Positions 8,117 to 15,454 of a stretch of DNA of 28,690 bases are shown here, in pieces. Origin of the DNA: Bacillota bacterium. GTDB lineage: Bacteria > Bacillota > Clostridia > Lachnospirales > Lachnospiraceae. The stretch covers positions 1 to 28,690 of the forward strand of contig JAEZGY010000018.1 in the NCBI GenBank assembly GCA_023416695.1. The letters are read 5' to 3'. How positions within the stretch are numbered: the first letter of the stretch is position 1; each line of letters opens with the position of its first letter. A model generated the notes under the pieces. It ran no database searches. It had not been told where the DNA came from and worked only from the letters and a program-made list of their open reading frames with translations. A program made the position numbers and the translations under genes.

Positions 8117-8160
8117 GCAATCCCCGAAAGGTTAATTTCTTTCGGGGATTGCTCTCTTTT
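8117..8160 (+). terminator. Intrinsic terminator (copy B of a repeated hairpin)
   Basis: A 14-bp perfect stem (8117-8130 with 8139-8152, core AATCCCCGAAAG), an 8-nt loop and the T-rich tail TCTCTTTT end the sugar operon. It differs from the hairpin at 1321-1350 by only one base in the loop (GTTAATTT against GTTAACTT), plus three extra stem pairs. Confidence 0.88.
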
Positions 8161-8191
8161 TAATAAAAACTAAATATATAAAATTGCTACT

Positions 8192-9007
8192 TTATCCTTC
8201 AAAGTTTACGATTGCTTTAGGTTCTTTAATACGTAGGGCAACTGTTTCTAGAATTCGGAAGGAATGATTAAAATCCTTTAGTTCTAGATAACCAACACCA
8301 AGGTCTGCTCCAATAGCCAAGTCCACATATTGTGGCTCTGCACAGATAAGAACGGCTTTGTTAGAACCAAAAGGCCCAGTAGAATAAACACGACTATCTA
8401 CTAACTTTGCTATGCGGTCCAGCTCCAGCATATTGATGCCAGGTTGAATACGTTGTAAATCAAGATAGAGATCTGGTGAAAGAACCAAAGCATAACGTCC
8501 AAGAAGACTATTAGAGGAGAGATGAGCTATGCCATGAGCAATGTCTTTAAATGCATCTTCTCCTTCCTTCCAGTTTCCACGCTTGATTTTAAAAGAGTCT
8601 TTTGCTGTTAGAAGACCTTCTGTTCCGAGTTTTTTGCTTCCGTATAGGATTAGGTTATCTTCCGCTTTGGCAGCCTTTAATGCAGCGGAAGCCGCAGCAG
8701 ATAAGTCTATTGGCCATTTGTTCTTTTCACTCTCTTCAAGATCACGCCAAAATAGAGTAAAATCTTCATATAGTTGTGGTAGTTCCACAATTCTACGTCC
8801 AGTCATAGTTCCTATACCATCATCAAGACTCTCGTCACTCTTGGATGAGTTGATGGAAACCACAGAAGTTCCGGCACCTAAGGGCCCGAATATATTTAAA
8901 AATCGACGACATACTAAATGTTTTTTTGCTGTTTCAATTACAGTCTGATCAATTTGTGCCCATATTTCCGAAGAAAAAGGAGCACTATCTCTTGCTAAAT
9001 AATCCAT
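8192..9007 (-). CDS. Encapsulin nanocompartment shell protein
   Basis: A 271-residue protein matching family 1 encapsulins (Linocin_M18/CFP29 family, HK97 phage-capsid fold), close to the usual length of about 265. Typical features are the N-terminal MDYLARDSAPFSSEIWAQID with the following helix, CRRFLNIFGPLGAG, a central segment DNLILYGSKKLGTEGLL, the YALVLSPDLYLDLQ strand and a C-terminal segment ending IKEPKAIVNFEG. Family members self-assemble into a small icosahedral shell whose inner N-terminal groove binds cargo peptides. The cargo gene lies 19 nt upstream in the same transcript. GGAGG precedes the ATG. Its end and the sugar-operon terminator converge. Its 9 Cys/His and other residues show no metal site that can be assigned. 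Confidence 0.93.
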   Translation of the reverse strand: MDYLARDSAPFSSEIWAQIDQTVIETAKKHLVCRRFLNIFGPLGAGTSVVSINSSKSDESLDDGIGTMTGRRIVELPQLYEDFTLFWRDLEESEKNKWPIDLSAAASAALKAAKAEDNLILYGSKKLGTEGLLTAKDSFKIKRGNWKEGEDAFKDIAHGIAHLSSNSLLGRYALVLSPDLYLDLQRIQPGINMLELDRIAKLVDSRVYSTGPFGSNKAVLICAEPQYVDLAIGADLGVGYLELKDFNHSFRILETVALRIKEPKAIVNFEG

Positions 9008-9026
9008 ATATGTAATACCTCCTTTT

Positions 9027-9383
9027 TTACTCTACTAAACTGCCAACAGTGGGACCGGAGGGTGGAACAATCTCAGTTTCCTTGATTCCTAATTCTTCTA
9101 ACATTTCTTTTACTTCTCCTTCGCCTTCTAGGAATAGAGAAGCTTCCTTTGGATCCAGGTGTCTCATTAATGTAATCAGTTCTCCCATATGAACCTTTTC
9201 TTCGTCTCGAATATCAGCTAATACTGCTTTGGCAACGGGATCATCTGTAGCCAGATAGTGTGCATCATATAAAAAGATGGCTTCTAGTTCTCCTGCGATA
9301 TCAAGACGTAAAGCCTGCATTAATTCAGCATTGGAGAGTTTCCGGTCAACGTTTCCTTGAAATGGATGTGCAAAATTTGGCAT
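9027..9383 (-). CDS. Encapsulated ferritin-like protein (EncFtn), encapsulin cargo
   Basis: A 118-residue protein with two ferritin-like helices (about 18-45 and 48-77), half a classical ferritin, as in EncFtn, which makes its iron site across a dimer. Glu32, Tyr39, Glu62 and His65 fall at the positions described as functional in Rhodospirillum rubrum EncFtn, and Glu34 is also kept; position 31 is Gly here. The C-terminal tail, after a proline-containing linker, ends GPTVGSLVE, the usual encapsulin targeting peptide (TVGSL core). It should oxidise Fe(II) and deliver iron into the shell made by the next gene. AAAGGAGG precedes the ATG. It is the first gene of a two-gene operon. Confidence 0.93.
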   Translation of the reverse strand: MPNFAHPFQGNVDRKLSNAELMQALRLDIAGELEAIFLYDAHYLATDDPVAKAVLADIRDEEKVHMGELITLMRHLDPKEASLFLEGEGEVKEMLEELGIKETEIVPPSGPTVGSLVE

Positions 9384-9433
9384 ACAAGTCCTCCTTTAAC
9401 AATGGATAATAATAGTAATAATTCCTAATATAA

Positions 9434-9462
9434 CTATAACATGTAAAATATGGAATGTCAAT
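9434..9462 (-). promoter_or_regulatory. Sigma-A promoter of the encapsulin operon
   Basis: On the minus strand, TTGACA (9457-9462) and TATAGT (9434-9439) are separated by exactly 17 nt and lie about 50 nt before the EncFtn start. The match implies strong vegetative expression. The leader contains AATAATAGTAATAATT (plus-strand reading, about 9408-9424), an AT-rich imperfect dyad that could be a Fur/PerR-type site, but the match is not good enough to call. Confidence 0.8.
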
Positions 9463-9588
9463 AAGAAGTATTAATTAATGTCAATAATCCACTTTTCAAA
9501 GCTCACATATTATGATAGAATCGTTAAGGCAATTTGAGTAATATGTATAGTAATGTATGTAAGTTTTTTGGAATAGGAGTTAGCAAAT

Positions 9589-10074
9589 ATGAAACGCATT
9601 GTTTTAGTAATGGTATCAATTCTATTTTCCCTTAGTTTAGTTGGGTGTGGAAATGAAGGAAAGCAGGAAGAGTTACTGCAATACCTTAACAATGACATTG
9701 TAGAAATGGTAAGTATTGAAACAGAATTGTTAGAAAGCTATGGAAGTGTAACTGGTGATAATTATACAGGTGATACAACTACTTATTCAGAGTTTACTAC
9801 CAATACCTATGTATTAGCTAGAGAACTAAATGATATGGCTGTGGAGATATCTAAGAATATTAAAGATAAAGAGATATTGAAGGTTCATAGGTTGTATATG
9901 GATTATAGCAATAAGTTTTTAAGTACCATCGGTGTCATGATTACAGCCATTGAAAACCAAGATATTGCACAAATGTCTGAAGCTAATGAAAAGCTAAATG
10001 AGGCCAACAACTTAGCACTTGATTATCAAATTGAATTAAATGATTTAGTTGATAAATATAACGTTGCAATCTAA
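9589..10074 (+). CDS. Small lipoprotein of unknown function
   Basis: A 161-residue protein with a lipoprotein signal peptide (MKRIVLVMVSILFSLSLVGC; lipobox LVGC, lipidated Cys20). The mature part is mostly helical, with charged heptad-like stretches (about 28-45, 78-110, 118-155) and a Thr/Asp/Gly-rich, tryptophan-free segment near 52-68. The protein is anchored outside the cytoplasmic membrane. TAGGAG precedes the ATG. It is divergent from the encapsulin operon and monocistronic, ending in the terminator at 10084-10120. I do not recognise the family. A decayed look-alike of its signal peptide lies at 1379-1432. Confidence 0.8.
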   Translation: MKRIVLVMVSILFSLSLVGCGNEGKQEELLQYLNNDIVEMVSIETELLESYGSVTGDNYTGDTTTYSEFTTNTYVLARELNDMAVEISKNIKDKEILKVHRLYMDYSNKFLSTIGVMITAIENQDIAQMSEANEKLNEANNLALDYQIELNDLVDKYNVAI

Positions 10075-10083
10075 GAGAAATAG

Positions 10084-10120
10084 AAAGAACGGGTTTGGAA
10101 TTTCCACCCCGTTCTTTTTA
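10084..10120 (+). terminator. Intrinsic terminator of the lipoprotein gene
   Basis: A 10-bp stem AAAGAACGGG (10084-10093) with CCCGTTCTTT (10108-10117) and a 14-nt loop. The T-rich right arm runs on to TTTTT, 10 nt after the stop codon. Confidence 0.85.
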
Positions 10121-10429
10121 CATGCGCCTTATGTTATTAGAAATCCATTGTAATAAAAACTCATACTTTCTGAGCGTATTTGAGAAATACAAGGGCCAAT
10201 TTGAACATGAGAAATTATAAAAATATTGCCAAAGAGAACAATTTATATGTTATCATATAAGTACGTCTCCTTTTTGGGGTATTGCTTGATAGTTTCTTAA
10301 TAATTCTATTTTAAATAAACCTTAAGAGGATGTTTTGTTTGATAGCAAAAAGAAGCCTGTATTTATACGGATTCTGGCGTTTCGTCAACACTTAATTATT
10401 ACATATCAACATAAGAGGAGGAATTCAAT
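10121..10429. other. Intergenic region upstream of the MFS gene
   Basis: No gene is seen. Two dyads are present: GTATTT-GAG-AAATAC (10176-10190) and TTATATG-TTAT-CATATAA (10243-10260). A possible promoter has TTGCCA (10226-10231) and TATCAT (10251-10256), with an unusually long 19-nt spacer partly covered by the second dyad. This is weak support for a regulated promoter of the transporter. Confidence 0.35.
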
Positions 10430-11590
10430 TTGGTTCACTTGCTATTGATTATTATATATCTAGCATTTATTAGTTTGGGTTTACCAGACGGTCTATTAGG
10501 CGCTTCATGGCCAACCATGTATCCGGAGTTTGGGGTTCCTATATCCTATGCAGGTATTATTGCAATGATTATTGCCTTTGGTACCATTGTTTCTAGTTTA
10601 CTAAGTGATCGACTTACAAGAAGGCTTGGGACAGGGAAAGTGACAGCGATTAGTGTTGCTACCACTGCAATAGCAATCTGGGGCTTTTCTACCTCTCAAT
10701 CCTTCTATATGCTATGTCTATGGGCAATACCGTATGGACTAGGAGCAGGAAGTGTAGATGCATCATTAAATAATTATGTCGCCCTTCATTATGAGAGTCG
10801 TCACATGAGTTGGCTACATTGCATGTGGGGGCTGGGCGCTACTGTAGGGCCTTATATTATAGGATATACGCTTACTAGTGGTAGAGGATGGAATACAGGA
10901 TATCAATATGTTGCCTTCGTTCAAATTGCGCTTACAGCAATCCTAATATGTAGTCTTCCTATGTGGAAGGGTCGAAGATCAAAGGATGAAGAATCTAATG
11001 CAAAAGATTCAAAACCTCTTTCTCTAAAGGAAGTTATTCGCATTCCTGGTGCTAAAGAGGTGATGCTTTGTTTTTTTTGCTACTGTGCAGTGGAACAAAC
11101 AACGGGCTTGTGGGCAAGTAGCTATCTGACTTTAACAAAGGGAGTGGATTCTGAGACTGCTGCTAGCTTCGCCAGTATGTTTTTTATTGGAATTACCGCA
11201 GGTCGCGCTCTGAGCGGATTTATTACTATGAAGCTAACGGATGTTCAGATGATTAGGCTAGGACAAAGTATTATTGGTATTGGTGTTATCATACTATTTC
11301 TTCCAGCAGGGGAAATCCTATCCCTTATCGGATTAATTTTAGTAGGACTTGGTTGTGCTCCTATTTATCCATGTATTATTCATTCTACGCCAGCTCATTT
11401 TGGAGCGGATAAATCCCAGGCCATTATTGGTGTTCAGATGGCAAGTGCATATGTAGGTACTTTATTGATGCCACCAATCTTCGGTCTGATTGCCAATCAT
11501 ATTACTGTCGCAGTATTACCATTGTATTTATTACTTATTTTAATTCTTATGGTGATTATGCATGAGTTATTAAAGAAGAAAACAGAATAA
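10430..11590 (+). CDS. Major facilitator superfamily transporter
   Basis: A 386-residue integral membrane protein with about 12 hydrophobic segments in two halves joined by a charged loop (about 180-200, KGRRSKDEESNAKDSKPLS). The loop 2-3 motif is SDRLTRRLGTGKV near 58-70, the usual MFS G-x-L-(S/A)-D-R-x-G-R-R-like signature. The first half carries GLPDGLLGASWPTMYPEFG and WLHCMWGLGATVGPYI, seen in fucose-permease-like (FucP) MFS proteins. The start is TTG, with AGGAGG 8 nt upstream and no better ATG nearby. It stands alone between terminators. The substrate is unknown; a sugar or drug are both possible. Confidence 0.85.
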   Translation: MVHLLLIIIYLAFISLGLPDGLLGASWPTMYPEFGVPISYAGIIAMIIAFGTIVSSLLSDRLTRRLGTGKVTAISVATTAIAIWGFSTSQSFYMLCLWAIPYGLGAGSVDASLNNYVALHYESRHMSWLHCMWGLGATVGPYIIGYTLTSGRGWNTGYQYVAFVQIALTAILICSLPMWKGRRSKDEESNAKDSKPLSLKEVIRIPGAKEVMLCFFCYCAVEQTTGLWASSYLTLTKGVDSETAASFASMFFIGITAGRALSGFITMKLTDVQMIRLGQSIIGIGVIILFLPAGEILSLIGLILVGLGCAPIYPCIIHSTPAHFGADKSQAIIGVQMASAYVGTLLMPPIFGLIANHITVAVLPLYLLLILILMVIMHELLKKKTE

Positions 11591-11601
11591 TAAAAATAGG
11601 A

Positions 11602-11629
11602 AAAGGCATGCGATTATTTGTATGCCTTT
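11602..11629 (+). terminator. Hairpin after the MFS gene, weak terminator
   Basis: An 8-bp stem AAAGGCAT (11602-11609) with ATGCCTTT (11622-11629), 11 nt after the stop codon. The following sequence is T-rich but lacks a clean T-run. Confidence 0.5.
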
Positions 11630-11680
11630 AATTGTGTTGTATTTAGTGCCTAATGCAAAAAAAATGGGGTGTAAAATGTG

Positions 11681-11718
11681 TTGACATTGCTCATTTAATT
11701 GTGTACAATTTAATTGTA
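11681..11718 (+). promoter_or_regulatory. Sigma-A promoter overlapped by an OhrR-type operator
   Basis: TTGACA (11681-11686), a 17-nt spacer and TACAAT (11704-11709) form a near-consensus promoter. The -10 box is the left arm of the perfect palindrome TACAATT-T-AATTGTA (11704-11718), which matches the OhrR operator known from Bacillus subtilis ohrA. A third half-site AATTGT (11697-11702) precedes it. Bound OhrR would block the promoter; peroxide oxidation of OhrR would release it. The regulator gene is the second gene of this operon. Confidence 0.85.
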
Positions 11719-11832
11719 AATAATTTATTTTAGAATATCTACATAAATAAAAAAAGCTGCATAAATAGACAGCAGATAGTAAAAATTGAGTACATAGAAA
11801 CATTAACAATTGTTTAGAAAGGTGGATTTTTT

Positions 11833-12381
11833 ATGAAAAATGTTTATGATTTTGAAGCAAAGGATATGAAAGGAAACATGGTATCATTAAAGCAGTATGA
11901 GGATAAGGTTCTTCTTATTGTTAACACAGCAACGGCTTGTGGATTTACTCCTCAATACGAAGGGTTAGAAAAGCTTTATAAAAAGTACAATGAACAGGGG
12001 CTTGTGGTTCTTGATTTTCCATGTAACCAGTTTAAAAACCAGGCACCTGGAAGTGAGGAAGAGATTGCAAGTTTCTGCTCTCTTAATTACGGTGTTACCT
12101 TCCCACAGTTCTCTAAGATTATGGTAAATGGTGAAGAAGTTCATCCATTGTATCAGTATTTAAAGGAGCAGAAGGGATTTGCAGGATTTGATGCAGGTCA
12201 TAAATTAACTCCTGTACTTGATCAAATGCTATCAGAGGAGGATCCTGATTATAAAAAATCTCCTGATATCAAATGGAATTTCACCAAATTCTTGGTTGAT
12301 AGAAGCGGCAATGTAACAGAAAGGTTTGAGCCTACTACTGATTTAGATAAGGTAGAGGAAAGCATAAAGGCATTGTTATAA
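11833..12381 (+). CDS. Glutathione peroxidase family thiol peroxidase
   Basis: A 182-residue GPx-family protein of normal length that reduces hydroperoxides, in anaerobes most likely with thioredoxin rather than glutathione. The catalytic residues are in place: peroxidatic Cys36 (a Cys, not Sec, in NTATACGFTPQ), Gln in FPCNQF (about 66) and Trp148-Asn149 in KWNFTKFL. Cys82 (SFCSLNYGVTFP) could serve as resolving cysteine, and Cys64 is also present. No signal peptide, so cytoplasmic. The ribosome site is AAAGGTGG. It is the first gene of an operon with ohrR, 34 nt apart, under an OhrR-type operator. Confidence 0.92.
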   Translation: MKNVYDFEAKDMKGNMVSLKQYEDKVLLIVNTATACGFTPQYEGLEKLYKKYNEQGLVVLDFPCNQFKNQAPGSEEEIASFCSLNYGVTFPQFSKIMVNGEEVHPLYQYLKEQKGFAGFDAGHKLTPVLDQMLSEEDPDYKKSPDIKWNFTKFLVDRSGNVTERFEPTTDLDKVEESIKALL

Positions 12382-12415
12382 AGAGATATAATAAGTAATA
12401 GTTGAGGAGAAAAGT

Positions 12416-12850
12416 ATGGATAAGTATGCTCCCCTTAGGTTGGAGAATCAGCTTTGCTTTCCACTTTATGCAGTTTCCAAAGAAATTGTAAAAAGATATA
12501 AGCCTTATTTAGATGAACTTGATATCACCTATACCCAGTACATTACAATGATGGTGTTATGGGAGCAAAAGCAGACAAATGTGAAAGAGTTAGGCCAGAG
12601 GCTTTACCTTGATTCTGGGACTTTGACACCGGTTCTTAAGAAATTAGAACAGAAGGGATATGTAGAAAGGTCTCGTGGCGCTGAGGATGAACGGGTTTTA
12701 CTGGTTAGGCTGACAGGTAAGGGGGAAGCTTTGAAGGATCAGGCAATAAAGATACCAGAGTATATGGGTGCTTGTATTAATCTAGATAAGCAGGAAGCTG
12801 CACAGTTGTATGATGTTTTATATAAGATTCTAAATAACAATTTTAAATAG
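12416..12850 (+). CDS. ohrR: OhrR-type MarR-family peroxide-sensing repressor
   Basis: A 144-residue winged-helix repressor. Near the N-terminus, LENQLCFPLYAVSKEIVKRY holds the redox-sensing cysteine (Cys14), and Tyr28 and Tyr39 match (shifted by one) the tyrosines that contact the oxidised cysteine in B. subtilis OhrR. The DNA-recognition part is VKELGQRLYLDSGTLTPVLK followed by the wing (VERSRGAEDERVLLVRLT). An additional cysteine (in GACINLD) could allow disulfide formation. GAGGAG precedes the ATG. Encoded after the peroxidase, it very probably represses its own operon by the palindrome at 11704-11718. A generic MarR role is the alternative, but the operator match makes OhrR likely. Confidence 0.88.
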   Translation: MDKYAPLRLENQLCFPLYAVSKEIVKRYKPYLDELDITYTQYITMMVLWEQKQTNVKELGQRLYLDSGTLTPVLKKLEQKGYVERSRGAEDERVLLVRLTGKGEALKDQAIKIPEYMGACINLDKQEAAQLYDVLYKILNNNFK

Positions 12851-12889
12851 TGAGTCCTATGATAGGAAGCGCTTCTCTATAAAGACATA

Positions 12890-12945
12890 AGAGACAAAAA
12901 GGGTAACCAAAGTAATATGACCTTTTTGTCTCTTTCTCTGCTTTT
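12890..12945 (+). terminator. Intrinsic terminator of the gpx-ohrR operon
   Basis: A 13-bp perfect stem (12890-12902, AGAGACAAAAAGG, with 12921-12933) with an 18-nt loop, then a pyrimidine-rich tail (TTTCTCTGCTTTT), 40 nt after the ohrR stop codon. Confidence 0.82.
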
Positions 12946-13014
12946 AGTAATATGAGAGAAGAATGTTGTCAATAATCTATAAATAAAAAAGTGCTATAAA
13001 TTAAAAAACCTTTA

Positions 13015-13023
13015 TGTTATAAT
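13015..13023 (+). promoter_or_regulatory. Extended -10 promoter of the membrane-protein/cdaA cluster
   Basis: TGT followed by the consensus TATAAT (13018-13023) forms an extended -10 element. The -35 position (TATAAA, 12995-13000, 17-nt spacing) is poor, as is common with extended -10 promoters. It lies 27 nt before the ATG of the first gene. Confidence 0.55.
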
Positions 13024-13050
13024 AGATTTGATATTCTTGGAGGTGAAAGA

Positions 13051-13464
13051 ATGTTAAATAATGACAAGATTCGTATAATGACGAAGCTGGCTATTTATGA
13101 AAATAAAAGTGGAAAAGAAGATATTAAGTTAAGTCAATATTATAAGAGGGACTATCTTAGACTGCAGATTTTAAATACCATAGTCTTTACTACTATTGGC
13201 TATTTTTTGGTTATCCTTTTAGTAGGATTATACCAGTCAGAGTATCTAATTCAAGAGGCAGTGAAGCTGGATTATAAGGCCATAGGACTTTATATTTTAG
13301 GTATTTATGCTATGCTTATTACTATATTTATCTTATGCACAATAATTGGATACACCATCAAGTTTGAGTCCTCAAGAAAGAAGCTTGCGGGCTACAATAA
13401 AGGCCTTAAGTATCTTCGGAGAATTTATGAAGAAGAAAATCAGAGGGGGACTAGAGAACCATGA
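13051..13464 (+). CDS. Uncharacterised two-TM membrane protein upstream of cdaA
   Basis: A 137-residue protein with a charged cytoplasmic N-terminus (1-38), two transmembrane helices (about 40-60 and 77-101) joined by a short acidic loop, and a basic C-terminal tail (about 105-137). No family was recognised. TTGGAGGTG precedes the ATG, 7 nt away. It overlaps the next gene by 4 nt (ATGA), a sign of translational coupling, and opens the cluster that leads to cdaA. The two proteins probably act together in the membrane. Confidence 0.75.
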   Translation: MLNNDKIRIMTKLAIYENKSGKEDIKLSQYYKRDYLRLQILNTIVFTTIGYFLVILLVGLYQSEYLIQEAVKLDYKAIGLYILGIYAMLITIFILCTIIGYTIKFESSRKKLAGYNKGLKYLRRIYEEENQRGTREP

Positions 13465-14522
13465 CGCAATTGTTAGTGATTAAAGAGAGACTACGAGAGA
13501 TTTATCAAAAATACCAAGCATTTATAGAGCCAACAATAAAGTTCATTGTGGCCCTCGTGGTTTTATTACTTATTAATGGAAAGTTGGGCTATCAGCCTCA
13601 ATTGAATAAATTAATCATTGTAATAGCTGTGAGTTTACTGTGTGCATTTACTCCAGGCTATATCGTAGTATTAGTGGCAGCAGTTTTTGCACTAGGACAC
13701 ATATATGCAATATCTATTTTTTTGTGCGTATTAGCAGCAGTAATCATGCTGATTTTATATGTACTATTTGTTCGTTTTACTCCAAAATTAGGGTATGTAG
13801 TACTTCTTGTACCTGTTTTGTATTTGCTTAATTTACAGTATGTTGTACCAATTTTATTAGGTATTATTGCTACACCATTGGCAATTATACCTGTAAGTTG
13901 TGGCGTAATTATTTATTACTTCTTCCAAGACATAAATGCGGTAGCAGCTATTGGTAATACTACTACCAATGCAGATGATATTCTTTTGCTTTATAAAAAT
14001 GTAATGGACGGAATTCTACAGAATAAACTGCTTATGTTAACTTTATTTACATTTGCAGCAGTCCTTCTTGTTACCTATTTAATTCGCAATCTTCAGATTA
14101 ATCATGCATTTGAGACAGCAATTTTATCAGGAGCGATAGTAACAATTTTAGTATATGTAGTTGGCGACTTAGTATTAGATGCCAAGAATCTTATCTTTAA
14201 GATGATTTGGGGAACAATATTATCAGGATGTATTGTATATATCATTCAATTCTTTAAGCTGACATTAGATTACTCCAGAGTAGAGAAGGTACAATTTGAG
14301 GATGACCAGTATTATTACTATGTAAAAGCAATACCAAAAGTAAAAGTTACAACACCTGAAGTAAGTGTTAAAACAATTAATACCGTTGGTAAGAAAACCA
14401 TGAAAGAAGATTTTGACGAGGTAAGTTCTAATCTGAATCGTCAATTCTATGAGCAAGATATACAATTTGATTTTAGTAATTTAGATGATATTGAGTTTAA
14501 GGATAACTTTGAAGATAGATAA
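13461..14522 (+). CDS. Uncharacterised polytopic membrane protein upstream of cdaA
   Basis: A 353-residue protein with about 8 hydrophobic segments in two blocks (about 25-155 and 190-268) split by a polar stretch with NTTTNADDILLLYKN. A soluble C-terminal tail (about 270-353) starts with the tyrosine-rich EDDQYYYYVKAIPKVKV and ends highly acidic (FDFSNLDDIEFKDNFEDR). No enzyme motif or known domain was recognised. Its start overlaps the stop codon of the preceding gene, and cdaA begins 47 nt after its end. The context suggests a membrane complex linked to c-di-AMP synthesis; that link is inference only. Confidence 0.75.
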   Translation: MTQLLVIKERLREIYQKYQAFIEPTIKFIVALVVLLLINGKLGYQPQLNKLIIVIAVSLLCAFTPGYIVVLVAAVFALGHIYAISIFLCVLAAVIMLILYVLFVRFTPKLGYVVLLVPVLYLLNLQYVVPILLGIIATPLAIIPVSCGVIIYYFFQDINAVAAIGNTTTNADDILLLYKNVMDGILQNKLLMLTLFTFAAVLLVTYLIRNLQINHAFETAILSGAIVTILVYVVGDLVLDAKNLIFKMIWGTILSGCIVYIIQFFKLTLDYSRVEKVQFEDDQYYYYVKAIPKVKVTTPEVSVKTINTVGKKTMKEDFDEVSSNLNRQFYEQDIQFDFSNLDDIEFKDNFEDR

Positions 14523-14569
14523 AATAGAGTTAACGATTTTTTAGTGGGAGCAGTGGCTAGGAGGAACTT

Positions 14570-15454
14570 ATGAGTACAATCATGACTTTTATAGAAAAAG
14601 CAAAAAATGTGTTGTCCATTCCAAATATTTATATTATGGATTGGCTTGAAATACTTATTATTGCATTCATGATTTATCATATTACCATATGGTTAAAGGA
14701 TACAAGAGCCTGGATTCTACTAAAGGGTATCTTGGTCATTTTGCTTTTTAGCCTTGTAGCCAATATTCTTAACTTAAGTGTAATTCTTTGGATTTTATCT
14801 AAAACCATTAGTGTTGGTATTATTGCTGTTATTATTGTGTTTCAACCAGAGCTTAGACGAGCTCTTGAGCAGTTGGGACGTAAGAATCTATTTACGTCGA
14901 TTTTGTCCTTTGATGACCAAAGGGATAAGAACGAACGTTTTACTGAGAAGACAATTAATGAGCTTATTAAAGCAACCTTTGAACTTGCAAAGACTAAGAC
15001 AGGTGCCCTTATTGTAATTGAACAAGAAATTCCGCTAAATGAATATGTAAGAACTGGAATTGTAATGGATTCCATTGTTAGTAGTCAGCTGTTAATTAAC
15101 ATATTCGAGCATAACACACCACTTCATGATGGAGCTGTCATTCTTTCTGGTGATAGAATAGTAGCGGCTACTTGCTATTTACCATTAAGCGATAATATGC
15201 GGCTTAGTAAGGAATTAGGTACGAGGCATCGAGCAGGAGTTGGTATTAGTGAAGTAACTGATAGCTTTACCATTATTGTTTCAGAAGAAACAGGTAAGGT
15301 ATCTGTAGCATATGGTGGAGGAATACAGCGCGATCTTGATGCAGAAACCCTCCGAGTTAAACTTGAAACGCGCAAGACAAAGAAATCAGTAACCAATAAG
15401 AAATTCAGGATATGGAAAGGTAAACAGAAAGATGAAAAAGAAGTTAACCAATAA
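14570..15454 (+). CDS. cdaA: CdaA-type membrane diadenylate cyclase (c-di-AMP synthase)
   Basis: A 294-residue protein with three N-terminal transmembrane helices (about 24-42, 47-66, 72-91) and a DisA_N diadenylate cyclase domain (about 95-260). Both catalytic motifs are intact: DGA at 187-189 (PLHDGAVILSGDRIVAA) and the RHR motif at 219-221 (GTRHRAGVGISE). It joins two ATP molecules to c-di-AMP at the membrane; c-di-AMP controls potassium and osmolyte balance and cell-wall integrity. A basic tail of about 30 residues makes it slightly longer than usual. GGAGG precedes the ATG. Its end overlaps the cdaR start by 23 nt, the conserved cdaA-cdaR arrangement. Confidence 0.95.
   Translation: MSTIMTFIEKAKNVLSIPNIYIMDWLEILIIAFMIYHITIWLKDTRAWILLKGILVILLFSLVANILNLSVILWILSKTISVGIIAVIIVFQPELRRALEQLGRKNLFTSILSFDDQRDKNERFTEKTINELIKATFELAKTKTGALIVIEQEIPLNEYVRTGIVMDSIVSSQLLINIFEHNTPLHDGAVILSGDRIVAATCYLPLSDNMRLSKELGTRHRAGVGISEVTDSFTIIVSEETGKVSVAYGGGIQRDLDAETLRVKLETRKTKKSVTNKKFRIWKGKQKDEKEVNQ

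Noticed and set aside
8541..8948. Plus-strand ORF inside the encapsulin gene
   Set aside because: Shadow of the shell gene on the other strand; Ser/Arg/Leu-rich and without a ribosome site.
9408..9424. PerR/Fur box in the encapsulin leader
   Set aside because: AT-rich dyad only partly matches the consensus, and such matches are expected by chance in this composition.
10330..10395. Short ORF before the MFS gene (MFCLIAKRSLYLYGFW...)
   Set aside because: The AAGAGG box lies directly against the ATG with no spacing, and the product resembles nothing known.
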